Of a stretch of 37,430 nt of DNA, positions 22,652 to 30,732 are shown piece after piece (position 1 is the stretch's first letter; the number at the start of each line of letters is the position of its first letter). Position numbers and translations under genes: made by a program. The notes under the pieces are model-generated. The model did no database searches and was not told where the DNA came from. It saw nothing but the letters and a program-made list of their open reading frames with translations. Where the stretch lies: positions 1-37,430 of IMG/VR virus record IMGVR_UViG_3300008107_007087. One strand, 5' to 3'. This DNA is from a virus.

Positions 22652-25504
22652 TTAATATAATGCGTTCCATGCACTACCATCATAGAAGTATGGTTTAACC
22701 GTAGCTCCGGATGATGATACCGCAAACATACCCATTTGCCCGGTAGGTAATGGATGTATCGCTTCTAATTTAAGTATGTTTGTTAAGTGGGTAGAACCGG
22801 TAACTTGTAATACAGCAGTAGTTGCATCAAAACTAACTAAGTTTTGTGATATCGCAGTTGTTGAACTATCATAAGTTAATATACCATTTGATTTACTACC
22901 CGATAGCGCCAATGAGTTTGGAGGAGTCATAGAACCGGATGTAAAATCAATCCAACTACTACCAATATATCCCATAAATTTGTTCCTATCGGTATTATAG
23001 TATATGTCACCAACTTGCGGAGAAAATGCTGAAGTTGCTGCATTTTGGAAATTCGCTAATCTCAACGATGATGATGAAATTACTACCGTATTGGATGCAT
23101 TTAAGTATAAATTATTTGCTGAATATAGTTCAGGTGAACCAGGAGACGTTACGGTTATAGCAGATGCAGTAATTGAACCACTAACTACTAAAGAGCCCGT
23201 AATACCAACATTATTTGTTGTATTATAAATTGAACCAGTTGCGATAAATATTCCGCCTGCACTACTTCCACCCGCACCTATTGCAACTCCATTTACATAT
23301 ATACTACCACTAACAACATTCAATCCACCACCCGTAATATCAATAGAACCACTTACTTGAACGTGACCACCTGCAATTCTTGTTTCCGTTTTTGGATTTA
23401 CAAGAATAATCTCACCTTGCATATTTGAAGTATTTTCAGATATGTAATAGTATGTTGCAGGATTGAACCCAGCAGTATTCCATTGAACTATTGCTTGTGT
23501 AGAACCATTATTTACAACACCAGATACTCCTTGTCCTGTTCCGGTTGCAGGTGCTGTTTTAATCCAAAAAGGTTGTGCAGATGATGATACTTCAAATACT
23601 AATATATCACCACAGTTTGCGTATATAGTTAGGTCATTTCCAGACCCATCAACTGCTCTATTTGGTGTAAACACATAATTTTGTGAACCATCTTTAGTCA
23701 CTAACCATCTCTTTGTCATTGAACCACTAAAAATTTGTGGTGCTGTAAATGAGTTTGATGTATATGTTAATGCTCCAAAATATTCTCCAATTTGTGCAGA
23801 ACCAGAAACAGTTCCAAGAGGCGCTCCTGTTGCGGTTATATTTCCTATGCTTATTATTGCCCCAGTACTACCACTCGTTGCCAAATTAAAACTACCACTA
23901 AAAACGATATCGGTTATTCCTGCTATGGATGTGATTCCGGTATCTCTTACAGTAAGAATGATAGAAGAACCAGAAGTACCAGAAGTACCACCCGTTCCAT
24001 CACTACCTCTAGCACCAGATGTACCAGAAGAACCAGATGTACCAGTATCACCATTTTTACCAGATGTACCAGAAGTACCTGTTGTACCCGATGTGCCACT
24101 CGTACCAGATGAACCAGATGTGCCCGCTCCAGATGTTCCAGATGTTCCAGATGTACCTGATATACCTTGTACACCAGTACCATTACTTCCATCTTTACCG
24201 GATGTACCAGATGAACCAGAACTTCCACTACCACCACCAGCTCCAATCACTGTCAAACTTACAACGCCACCACCGGCATTTGTTGCTCTAACAGTATTAT
24301 CAAATTGAAGTGTTGTTGTTGATGCTGCAGAAAATGAACCACTATTAATAGTAATACCACCACCACCTGCACCGGTTGTTACGGTTACTTGCCCACCGCC
24401 ATCATTTGATACAACTGCACCATTAAATCTTATTGTTGATATTGCACTAAAAGAAGAACCGCCTTGTTGTGACACCGTTACGTTTGCACTAGTACCATCG
24501 GTACCAGAAACTCCAGATGAACCAGAAGTACCAGATGAACCACTTTGTCCAGATGTTCCAGATGACCCGGATGAACCAGAAGTACCAGCCGATCCTGGTC
24601 CACCAGATGTACCAGATGAGCCACTACTTCCAGAACTTCCTGATGTACCTCTTGTTCCAGAACTTCCCGATGAACCAGATGACCCACTACTACCAGTTTC
24701 TCCAGATGAACCAGAACTTCCTGATGAGCCACTTACACCGGATGTTCCACTACTACCAAAGAATGTACCATCTTTACCCGATGTTCCGGATTCACCGCTA
24801 GTTCCACTACTTCCAGATGAACCAGAACTTCCACTACTTCCAGAACTTCCACTTACTCCAGATGAACCACTTATACCGGATGTACCATGTGAACCCGCTG
24901 GTCCAGAAGCACCTAAAATATTAATAGCCCAAGAAGTATGTGTACCACTACCATTTATACTATCTATATCCGCAGTTAATGCACCATTTCCACTATTATA
25001 TGTAAGAACGGTTGCCGTTATTTTGTTTGTTGCTGAATTTGCTACAATCATCTGCTGTCCAACAGTCCATTGTAATCCTGTACCAATTGTTATTGAAATG
25101 GTATCGTTTGTAGTTAAAGTATCTAAATTCAAACTATCGGTTGCAGTTGATGTATATCTATCACCACTATTACCGCTTGTTCCAGATGAACCAGAACTTC
25201 CAGATAGACCAGATGTACCACTCGTGCCACTTACACCAGATGTACCAGATGTTCCTGCTGCACCAACAGCTCCTATTACGTCCAATGTTACAATACCAGA
25301 ACTTACCTGCTTTACATTTATTGTACTTCCAAAATTAATTTGGGTAACATTTGAATTTGAGGTAGAATGAGTTCCAGATAGAGAACCGCTAGTGACATCA
25401 ATTGAGCCACTTGCAAACACCAAATCCTCTAAATATTGAAGGTTGTCATCCATCTGCTGTGCCGTCAGAGGTGCACCATTTGAGATTCTTTTTATTAATG
25501 CCAT
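22652..25504 (-). CDS. Collagen-like tail fibre protein
   Basis: A 950-residue protein with an N-terminal segment typical of phage fibre attachment domains (MALIKRISNGAPLTAQQMDD). Three collagen-like blocks of Gly-X-Y triplets, mostly GTS and GSS, occur at residues 78-115, 198-339 and 421-513, with almost no Pro. Between them sit beta domains that share a pattern (I-x-F-x-G... V-x-V-x-GA-x-G). The C-terminal 400 residues are beta-rich and end PYFYDGSAWNALY, which fits a fibre tip. Trimerisation of the collagen blocks is expected from known phage collagen-like proteins. It is upstream of the protease in the same transcript. Confidence 0.88.
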   Translation of the reverse strand: MALIKRISNGAPLTAQQMDDNLQYLEDLVFASGSIDVTSGSLSGTHSTSNSNVTQINFGSTINVKQVSSGIVTLDVIGAVGAAGTSGTSGVSGTSGTSGLSGSSGSSGTSGNSGDRYTSTATDSLNLDTLTTNDTISITIGTGLQWTVGQQMIVANSATNKITATVLTYNSGNGALTADIDSINGSGTHTSWAINILGASGPAGSHGTSGISGSSGVSGSSGSSGSSGSSGSSGTSGESGTSGKDGTFFGSSGTSGVSGSSGSSGSSGETGSSGSSGSSGSSGTRGTSGSSGSSGSSGTSGGPGSAGTSGSSGSSGTSGQSGSSGTSGSSGVSGTDGTSANVTVSQQGGSSFSAISTIRFNGAVVSNDGGGQVTVTTGAGGGGITINSGSFSAASTTTLQFDNTVRATNAGGGVVSLTVIGAGGGSGSSGSSGTSGKDGSNGTGVQGISGTSGTSGTSGAGTSGSSGTSGTSGTTGTSGTSGKNGDTGTSGSSGTSGARGSDGTGGTSGTSGSSIILTVRDTGITSIAGITDIVFSGSFNLATSGSTGAIISIGNITATGAPLGTVSGSAQIGEYFGALTYTSNSFTAPQIFSGSMTKRWLVTKDGSQNYVFTPNRAVDGSGNDLTIYANCGDILVFEVSSSAQPFWIKTAPATGTGQGVSGVVNNGSTQAIVQWNTAGFNPATYYYISENTSNMQGEIILVNPKTETRIAGGHVQVSGSIDITGGGLNVVSGSIYVNGVAIGAGGSSAGGIFIATGSIYNTTNNVGITGSLVVSGSITASAITVTSPGSPELYSANNLYLNASNTVVISSSSLRLANFQNAATSAFSPQVGDIYYNTDRNKFMGYIGSSWIDFTSGSMTPPNSLALSGSKSNGILTYDSSTTAISQNLVSFDATTAVLQVTGSTHLTNILKLEAIHPLPTGQMGMFAVSSSGATVKPYFYDGSAWNALY
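23966..24244 (-). repeat. Collagen-like Gly-X-Y repeat block 3
   Basis: Codes for residues 421-513 of the fibre protein, Gly-Ser/Thr-Ser triplets with occasional KDG, KNG and ARG triplets. Confidence 0.85.
24488..24913 (-). repeat. Collagen-like Gly-X-Y repeat block 2
   Basis: Codes for residues 198-339, the longest block, almost uninterrupted GSS and GTS triplets with one short break (GTFFG). Confidence 0.85.
25160..25273 (-). repeat. Collagen-like Gly-X-Y repeat block 1
   Basis: Codes for residues 78-115, a short block of GTS and GSS triplets. Confidence 0.85.
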
Positions 25505-25538
25505 TTTATACTTCTTGTTGAATATTATTAGTTACCTA

Positions 25539-25547
25539 CATAAATAT
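25539..25547 (-). promoter_or_regulatory. Putative phage promoter element (ATATTTATG)
   Basis: On the minus strand AATATTTATG lies 35 bases before the fibre gene ATG at 25504; it differs from the consensus by the last base. Confidence 0.35.
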
Positions 25548-25572
25548 TAATAAAGACAAGAAATAGGAAGTT

Positions 25573-26091
25573 TTATTCTTCTGCCGGCTTTGTGGATGTT
25601 TTTGATGGTTTAGGTATTCTTAATAGTCGCATCATTTCTTCGGTATCAAATGTAATTTCTTTTATTAATTTTACATTTTTAAGGATATACGTTCTGTATG
25701 TACCGGGTTGTTGTGTGTAGATTGTATTATTTTTTGCTTTTTGAAAAAATTTAGTTCCCAAACGAGTATCCTCTACCACTATATCATTAAATTTATTTGA
25801 ATTTACACTCTCTACAATAGATTCATATTTTATATTATTCTTTAAATTAAGCTTTAACCAACTAAAAAATTTTATAGGTTGTGCTTCACTTATTTTTAAA
25901 CAATGTAAAACTTTATCAGGAGTTATTCCAATTAAAAATATAATTGCACTTTTAGGACCAGAAAATGTTGTTAGTTTTCCATTAACATATTCATATGATA
26001 CTATTTTATATACTTTTCTAGGTTCTAATCTAGTTTTGGCAACTTGAACTTCTCTTGCAATTAATCTATTATATAAATTAGCAAACGGCAT
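25573..26091 (-). CDS. Hypothetical protein (172 aa)
   Basis: A 172-residue basic protein. The first 50 residues are rich in Arg and Lys with a strand-like VYKIVSYEY, the middle has TFSGPKSAIIFLIGI, and the C-terminus is a Lys/Ser/Pro tail. There is no signal or membrane segment. The alternation of hydrophobic strands and charged turns suggests a small beta barrel, perhaps a virion or nucleic-acid-binding protein, but I do not recognise the family. It overlaps the preceding GT4 gene by one base. Confidence 0.65.
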   Translation of the reverse strand: MPFANLYNRLIAREVQVAKTRLEPRKVYKIVSYEYVNGKLTTFSGPKSAIIFLIGITPDKVLHCLKISEAQPIKFFSWLKLNLKNNIKYESIVESVNSNKFNDIVVEDTRLGTKFFQKAKNNTIYTQQPGTYRTYILKNVKLIKEITFDTEEMMRLLRIPKPSKTSTKPAEE

Positions 26092-27386
26092 TATTGAACT
26101 TTATTTAGCTTTGGAAGTTGCATTTTTTGTATATTAACATTAGGTGCATTGAATGGAATCACCTGTGGTGCTTTCTTTACATAAGTATCAAGTATCTCCG
26201 CAAATCTTTCATGCATTTTTTCCAAAGTAAAATTCTTTAAGGTGTTTTCTTTTAACCCAACTGATTTTTCTAAATAGGAATTATATTTGTTATATACATC
26301 ATATATTTTATTAGCTGCATTTGAGTAATTTACACTAAACCATTGTGCTTCTTTCATAAGAAATTGGTCAGCGGCAGAATCATGAACAGGTGTTAATTGA
26401 CCATCTAATAATACTGCATTTTCTTTTGGTAAAAAATCAATATGACCACTCCAACCACTTGCTAATATTGGTTTACCGGTCAAAGTAAACTCAGCCATTG
26501 GTCTACCATATCCTTCACCTTTTGTAAAAGATAACATTGCTTTTACTTTTGGATGATGGTATAAGTTACTCATATCAGTTTCTTCCATATCACCATGTAA
26601 TAGGTATATAGATGGACATTTATCTCCAAATTGTTTTACTACACTTTCAATTTTCTGACGTGTTGTTTCTCTATCAATTACACTAAATCCAGCATGCGAT
26701 GTTTTAACAATAAGACCAGGTCTTTTATCTTTTGGTAGATATTGGAATACGGTAGCAAATGTTTTAATTGCCATACCAATATCTTTTCTATCTTGTCCTA
26801 AATCTCCTTTCAACCAATGCCCAACTATTAAAAAACAAAAATCTTCTTTTACATTTTCTAGTACATCTTTACTATTTCCTTTTGAGAAAATCTCAACATC
26901 AACACCTTCAAATAAAACTTCAATTGGTTTTTGAACTTTTATTTCACCTAATATTTCATCAGTTTGTGTATTTTTTTGTTGATATACAGTAGCTCCTACA
27001 TTTTGTTTTGTAAAATTAGAAGGTACAATGATTAAATCCATTTTGTTAGAACCATCAATAAAATCTTTTGGACAAATTGTTGTTTCAACACCAGCAGTTA
27101 CACCAATATTATAGTGTCCCTTTGGTTCAAATTCGTTAGCTACTGAAACTTGCATAAACACATCTGGTTTTTGTTCAATTCCAGTAATAACTCTTTCTAA
27201 CATCCATCTTCCAAATTCACTTTCACCATCAACTTGGTTTTGCGGAGTATTACCCCAACGTAGTGGAATAATTTTTATATCGTACTTATCCATTTTACGA
27301 AGTGATTTCATCAAATCTCTACAATGGTCACCATATCCACTTCTCGTAAAAATAGGGCCCTGAAATACTAATATTGGTTTGCTCAT
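26091..27386 (-). CDS. GT4 family glycosyltransferase
   Basis: A 431-residue protein with GT-B fold features. The N-terminus is a strand and glycine turn with GPIFTRSGYGDHCRDLMKSL; the middle has FCFLIVGHWLKGDLGQDRKD (the start of the donor domain); and SFTKGEGYGRPMAEFTLTGK near residues 290-309 is the GT4 E-x7-E donor-binding motif. The donor is a nucleotide sugar and the acceptor is unknown. It lies 3 bases after the stop of a second GT4 gene, so the two act in the same unit, and precedes the fibre operon. Confidence 0.88.
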   Translation of the reverse strand: MSKPILVFQGPIFTRSGYGDHCRDLMKSLRKMDKYDIKIIPLRWGNTPQNQVDGESEFGRWMLERVITGIEQKPDVFMQVSVANEFEPKGHYNIGVTAGVETTICPKDFIDGSNKMDLIIVPSNFTKQNVGATVYQQKNTQTDEILGEIKVQKPIEVLFEGVDVEIFSKGNSKDVLENVKEDFCFLIVGHWLKGDLGQDRKDIGMAIKTFATVFQYLPKDKRPGLIVKTSHAGFSVIDRETTRQKIESVVKQFGDKCPSIYLLHGDMEETDMSNLYHHPKVKAMLSFTKGEGYGRPMAEFTLTGKPILASGWSGHIDFLPKENAVLLDGQLTPVHDSAADQFLMKEAQWFSVNYSNAANKIYDVYNKYNSYLEKSVGLKENTLKNFTLEKMHERFAEILDTYVKKAPQVIPFNAPNVNIQKMQLPKLNKVQ

Positions 27387-27389
27387 AAC

Positions 27390-28772
27390 TTATTTAATTT
27401 TGAATACTTCAAATCTTTTTCTTGGTTTCCAGTTTTCTAATGTAGATTCAATTCCATCTACTAATGTTTGACACATATTTGTATGATTTAATCCAGCCTC
27501 ATTAATAAAATGCTCTCTACCTTTTAATGCGTTTTCTTTTCTTTCTTCTTTTGGTGTATTATACACTTTGAGAATTGCATCCGCAACATCATGCAAATCA
27601 ACTCTATCATCCCAAATATATGGGGTTGGTACTGAACCTGCTAATGCCAATGCTCTACTCCAAACAGGTGTAGCCCAAGGACCAGGTTCTGCTTTACCTT
27701 CCCACTTTCTCCACTCATGCAAAGAACCAATCTTTACATAATCTTCTGCGGTTAGTAATTTACCATCAACTTTAAATCCACATTGGTCTTGCAATCCACC
27801 AGTTACATTTACAATGATTGGTGTTCCCGCCATTATTGATTCTGCAGTTGCTAATCCAAATCCTTCGTTGTTTGCGATGTTGATGGTACAATCTGCTATA
27901 TTATAAAGTAAGTTTAATTCTTGCTGAGGTCTTCTTTTCTCTGAAAAAACAATATTCACATCGGGTGCTATCGCTTCAATTACTGCCGGTAAATCAGTTC
28001 CATTTTCATCCACAGGTTGCGTATGCATTAACAATACACATTTATCTGCTTTTTCTTTACCAATCTTATCACAAAATAATTTGTATGCATATATTACATC
28101 CGATGGTTGCTTTCTTCTAATATTACGGTTTGACCAATAAAGTACAAAATCATATTTTTTATCACCCAACACATCTTTGTAAAAATCATCAGATACTTCT
28201 GCTGGTTTGTAAACATCGGTATTAATACCATGCGGTACATAACTCACTTGCCAATCATCTTTTGTAATCCAAGTTGGTTTATCGTTTCTTGCACCAATTC
28301 TTTTAATGATGCCATAAGTTTGTCTAGAAATACAACCAATCCAATCACAACTCTCATAGTAGTTACGGTTATACATTGGGTCTGGCAAATCATCCCAAAT
28401 TGCGTAAAAAAGGATTGGAACATTTTGTCTTACTTCATGTTCTATCTCATACAACCACGTCCAATAACGAGGGTCAGTAAAGTGTAGGATAGCATCTGGT
28501 TTTTCTGCATTAATTAATTGTCTAAGTAAATCCGCATTTCCATACCCATTCCAAGGAAGTATTTTTACATTAGCATCTTCTACCCCATAAGTTTTACGAA
28601 TATCATCGCTAACATCTAATACCTTTCCTTGCTCTGGATGGTTAATAGCTGCACCTACCTGAAACCAATCGTATTTGTGAACTGTCCCTAATACTAATTC
28701 TTTGGACATCGTAGCGATACCACTCGCCATTCTTAAATCATCTGAAAGTAACAATATTTTTTTCTTTGCCAT
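27390..28772 (-). CDS. GT4 family glycosyltransferase
   Basis: A 460-residue protein. It opens KKILLLSDDLRMASGIATMS with the glycine turn of GT-B enzymes, has DFVLYWSNRNIRRKQPSDVI at the start of the donor domain, and carries NNEGFGLATAESIMAGTPII followed by NVTGG, the GT4 E-x7-E donor motif and its continuation. It resembles the next gene in layout but not closely in sequence, so an old duplication or two separate sources are possible. It is cytoplasmic by sequence and starts 8 bases after the small helix-turn-helix-like gene. Confidence 0.9.
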   Translation of the reverse strand: MAKKKILLLSDDLRMASGIATMSKELVLGTVHKYDWFQVGAAINHPEQGKVLDVSDDIRKTYGVEDANVKILPWNGYGNADLLRQLINAEKPDAILHFTDPRYWTWLYEIEHEVRQNVPILFYAIWDDLPDPMYNRNYYESCDWIGCISRQTYGIIKRIGARNDKPTWITKDDWQVSYVPHGINTDVYKPAEVSDDFYKDVLGDKKYDFVLYWSNRNIRRKQPSDVIYAYKLFCDKIGKEKADKCVLLMHTQPVDENGTDLPAVIEAIAPDVNIVFSEKRRPQQELNLLYNIADCTINIANNEGFGLATAESIMAGTPIIVNVTGGLQDQCGFKVDGKLLTAEDYVKIGSLHEWRKWEGKAEPGPWATPVWSRALALAGSVPTPYIWDDRVDLHDVADAILKVYNTPKEERKENALKGREHFINEAGLNHTNMCQTLVDGIESTLENWKPRKRFEVFKIK

Positions 28773-28780
28773 AACTAATT

Positions 28781-28981
28781 TTAAAATTGTGAACCTGAAA
28801 TTTGTAGTTTTAAGTATTCGTTCATTTCTTTTCTAAACTCTTCGTCAGAAACATATCTTTCAACAGTTCGGTTTACCAACTTTTGTAAGGTAACATCGGA
28901 ATCAAAAGATACTTTTTTAAATGATGAATATACATCTTTCAAGATTTTCACAGTTGTAAGTTTTGTGTTTTCTTGATTCAT
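28781..28981 (-). CDS. Small possible ribbon-helix-helix protein (66 aa)
   Basis: A 66-residue protein whose middle, LTTVKILKDVYSSFKKVSFD followed by a helix SDVTLQKLVNRTVERYVSD, looks like a strand plus two helices, the layout of ribbon-helix-helix DNA-binding proteins. The ATG at 28981 was chosen because the upstream extension to 29038 would turn the promoter-like AT-rich spacer into a hydrophobic leader. A regulator is plausible, but no target is known. It starts the transcript leading into the two GT4 genes. Confidence 0.6.
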   Translation of the reverse strand: MNQENTKLTTVKILKDVYSSFKKVSFDSDVTLQKLVNRTVERYVSDEEFRKEMNEYLKLQISGSQF

Positions 28982-29009
28982 TGTAATATTAATTTTATAT
29001 ATTTGTATA

Positions 29010-29018
29010 TATAAGTAT
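29010..29018 (-). promoter_or_regulatory. Putative phage promoter element (ATACTTATA)
   Basis: ATATACTTATA on the minus strand, 28 bases before the ATG at 28981; third copy of this exact 11-mer in the window's spacers. Confidence 0.45.
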
Positions 29019-29042
29019 ATTACAAAAAGAAAAAACAATAAG

Positions 29043-29058
29043 TTTTAAAAAACTTTTT
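29043..29058 (-). terminator. Weak AT hairpin after the nuclease gene
   Basis: On the minus strand, just after the nuclease stop at 29059, AAGTTTT and AAAACTT are separated by two bases and followed within a few bases by a T run. With no G/C pair core beyond two positions it would be a weak terminator at best. Confidence 0.3.
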
Positions 29059-29925
29059 TTAAGGTTTTCCATCACATATACCCCTATTCATAAATTCACA
29101 CCATTTACAATTCTTTTTGTTTTGTCCAGGCACTTTAGGGTATGCTATATCTTTGTAATTACCTTCATCATCAAATACGGTATTAATAAACTCCATAAAC
29201 TCATCATATACTTTATTTACAGATGGAGTTCCGTTTGGTGGAACGTGTTTTGATATATAAGGAATTGGGAATGCAGAATCTTCAGGAAGTTTTCTTCTCA
29301 TTATCTGATATTCCACTTTGATTTTAGTCATTGGAATATTAAACAATTCTGAATAATATTTTTTGTATAAAAGAATTTGAGAATTTTTTAATTTATCCGC
29401 CTTTTGATATTGATTCCATCCCATCGTTGATGTTTTCAAGTCAACAATTATAATTGAGTTTTCTGCCAAATCTCTCAATACAATATCAATAAATCCAATA
29501 AAATGTACACCCGTTTTAATAGTTGCATTCAATGGAATTTCAATACCCACTAATTCATATCCAGATTTAGAATAGAATTTACTACAATACTTTTTAAACC
29601 AAGTTAATATTCTTCTACCATCACCATAAAATTCTTCCAATTCAATTTGAGTACAAGGAGTACCTTCACTCAATGCTTCTTTTTCTTTAGTAAAATTTTC
29701 TTTTAATCTATCTAATAATAACTTATCCAAATCAATCTCATCAGCTTGCTTTTTGGATACACCATACATTACCGAAAGGTAGTGTTGGATAGTTTCGTGC
29801 ATTGAGCTACCAAATATAGTATGGATATTACCCGAAGATTCTCCGAGTTTATCTATATAATTTAACTTATATTGTTGAGGGCAGTTACTCCACATTGAGT
29901 ACTGCGAAAATGATACTTTTGCCAT
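29059..29925 (-). CDS. PD-(D/E)XK nuclease with Cas4/AddB-like Fe-S Cys set
   Basis: A 288-residue protein of the RecB/Cas4-like exonuclease family. GFIDIV (Asp147), followed by IIIVDLKTS (Asp162 and Lys164), forms the PD-(D/E)XK core, and His43 in the N-terminal helix is the usual RecB-family histidine. Cys15 near the N-terminus together with Cys273, Cys276 and Cys284 at the end give the four-Cys arrangement that holds a 4Fe-4S cluster in Cas4, AddB and Dna2. A role in processing DNA ends during replication or recombination is likely. It is transcribed after a promoter-like sequence at 29940-29971 and sits next to the clamp-loader genes. Confidence 0.9.
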   Translation of the reverse strand: MAKVSFSQYSMWSNCPQQYKLNYIDKLGESSGNIHTIFGSSMHETIQHYLSVMYGVSKKQADEIDLDKLLLDRLKENFTKEKEALSEGTPCTQIELEEFYGDGRRILTWFKKYCSKFYSKSGYELVGIEIPLNATIKTGVHFIGFIDIVLRDLAENSIIIVDLKTSTMGWNQYQKADKLKNSQILLYKKYYSELFNIPMTKIKVEYQIMRRKLPEDSAFPIPYISKHVPPNGTPSVNKVYDEFMEFINTVFDDEGNYKDIAYPKVPGQNKKNCKWCEFMNRGICDGKP

Positions 29926-29939
29926 TTGTTTGATTTATA

Positions 29940-29971
29940 TAAAGATACGAAAAAATGGTGATATTACCAAA
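29940..29971 (-). promoter_or_regulatory. Near-consensus Bacteroidota-type promoter (TTTG-N20-TATCTTTA)
   Basis: On the minus strand TTTG at 29971-29968 and TATCTTTA at 29947-29940 are 20 bases apart. The -7 differs from TAnnTTTG only in its last base. The -7 box is 14 bases before the ATG of the nuclease gene. Confidence 0.6.
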
Positions 29972-30421
29972 TTAAAGTTTGAGTTTTAACTTGGTAATTA
30001 ACTTGGGTTCTGTACCATATGCTTCGGCAATTCTTTTGATTTCCTCTCTACCGGTGGTACTTTCATATAATATATCAAGATATTCAGATGCTTCTTTTGT
30101 AGAAACTTCATACCATTTAGCTACCAAATCAATAATCCATTGTTCGTAATCTTTTACCGATTTACCCTTCATATAACGAAGATAGGTTTTACCTTTTGGT
30201 ATAATTCCAATAAGCGCTTTGTAAACAGCTTTAGGTGGTGCTTCTTGGATATAAGGTTGTATTTCCGCTATCATCTCAATCCAATCTGGATTCATAGACA
30301 TATAACGAATGATTAACCAATTACTCCAGGTCTTTTTATCCGCATCCTCTAGCTTATCCCAATACTTTGGGTCCTGGTCTTTTGTAATTGCGTTGATATG
30401 GTCAAATAATCCTTTAGCCAT
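29972..30421 (-). CDS. Clamp-loader small subunit, gp62-like
   Basis: A 149-residue protein that aligns with T4 gp62 in its second half: IPKGKTYLRYMK matches the T4 segment VPRGKRYGKWAK, and LVAKWYEVSTKEASEYLDIL matches LLAKRYQVNTNDAINYKSIL. The helical N-terminal part (residues 1-60, with KDQDPKYWDKLEDADKKTWS) is poorly conserved, and the whole is shorter than T4 gp62 (187 aa). It would complete the gp44/gp62 clamp loader together with the ATPase gene two positions upstream. It overlaps the zinc-ribbon gene by 8 bases. Confidence 0.75.
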   Translation of the reverse strand: MAKGLFDHINAITKDQDPKYWDKLEDADKKTWSNWLIIRYMSMNPDWIEMIAEIQPYIQEAPPKAVYKALIGIIPKGKTYLRYMKGKSVKDYEQWIIDLVAKWYEVSTKEASEYLDILYESTTGREEIKRIAEAYGTEPKLITKLKLKL

Positions 30422-30731
30422 TTGTAATATCTAAATCTAATGAGCGAGTTTCCGCTGCGGTTAATTTATCTTTTTGTTCTAATGCTCTAAGTTGTACCGG
30501 TTTAAAAAGTTCTTGTTCTGCACCACAATCACCACAAAGATATACTTCAAAAGGTATCATCATATCCTGGTCACCACCAAAAGCTAATTTAGATAATTTT
30601 CTCATCTTCATAGCTGGAAGAAATGTTTTACCACCACATTCACAAAATACAGGTACCGATGCCGATATATCTACTTTAGGTTGTGCTCCCGGCATTTGTG
30701 GAACTTCACCTTGTCCAATAATGTTTGCCAT
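30414..30731 (-). CDS. Zinc-ribbon protein between clamp-loader genes
   Basis: A 105-residue protein with FCECGGKTF near residue 29 and LCGDCGAE near residue 65, four Cys in the classical zinc-ribbon spacing separated by a 34-residue beta region. The first 25 residues look disordered (Gly/Pro-rich). It sits between gp44 (its ATG lies 1 base after the gp44 stop) and gp62 (overlap of 8 bases), which points to a role in replication or in late transcription linked to the clamp loader. The family is not recognised by name. Confidence 0.75.
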   Translation of the reverse strand: MANIIGQGEVPQMPGAQPKVDISASVPVFCECGGKTFLPAMKMRKLSKLAFGGDQDMMIPFEVYLCGDCGAEQELFKPVQLRALEQKDKLTAAETRSLDLDITNG

Positions 30732-30732
30732 A

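Noticed and set aside
23792-25370. Open frames on both strands across the collagen-like blocks
   Set aside because: They are shadows of the Gly-X-Y codon repeats, with low-complexity composition (Pro/Val/Asp or Met/Tyr/Gln), and run opposite or out of frame to the real fibre gene.
28982-29038. N-terminal hydrophobic leader on the ribbon-helix-helix-like protein
   Set aside because: The extra 19 residues are the AT-rich spacer, including the putative promoter element, read as protein; the ATG at 28981 is a better start.
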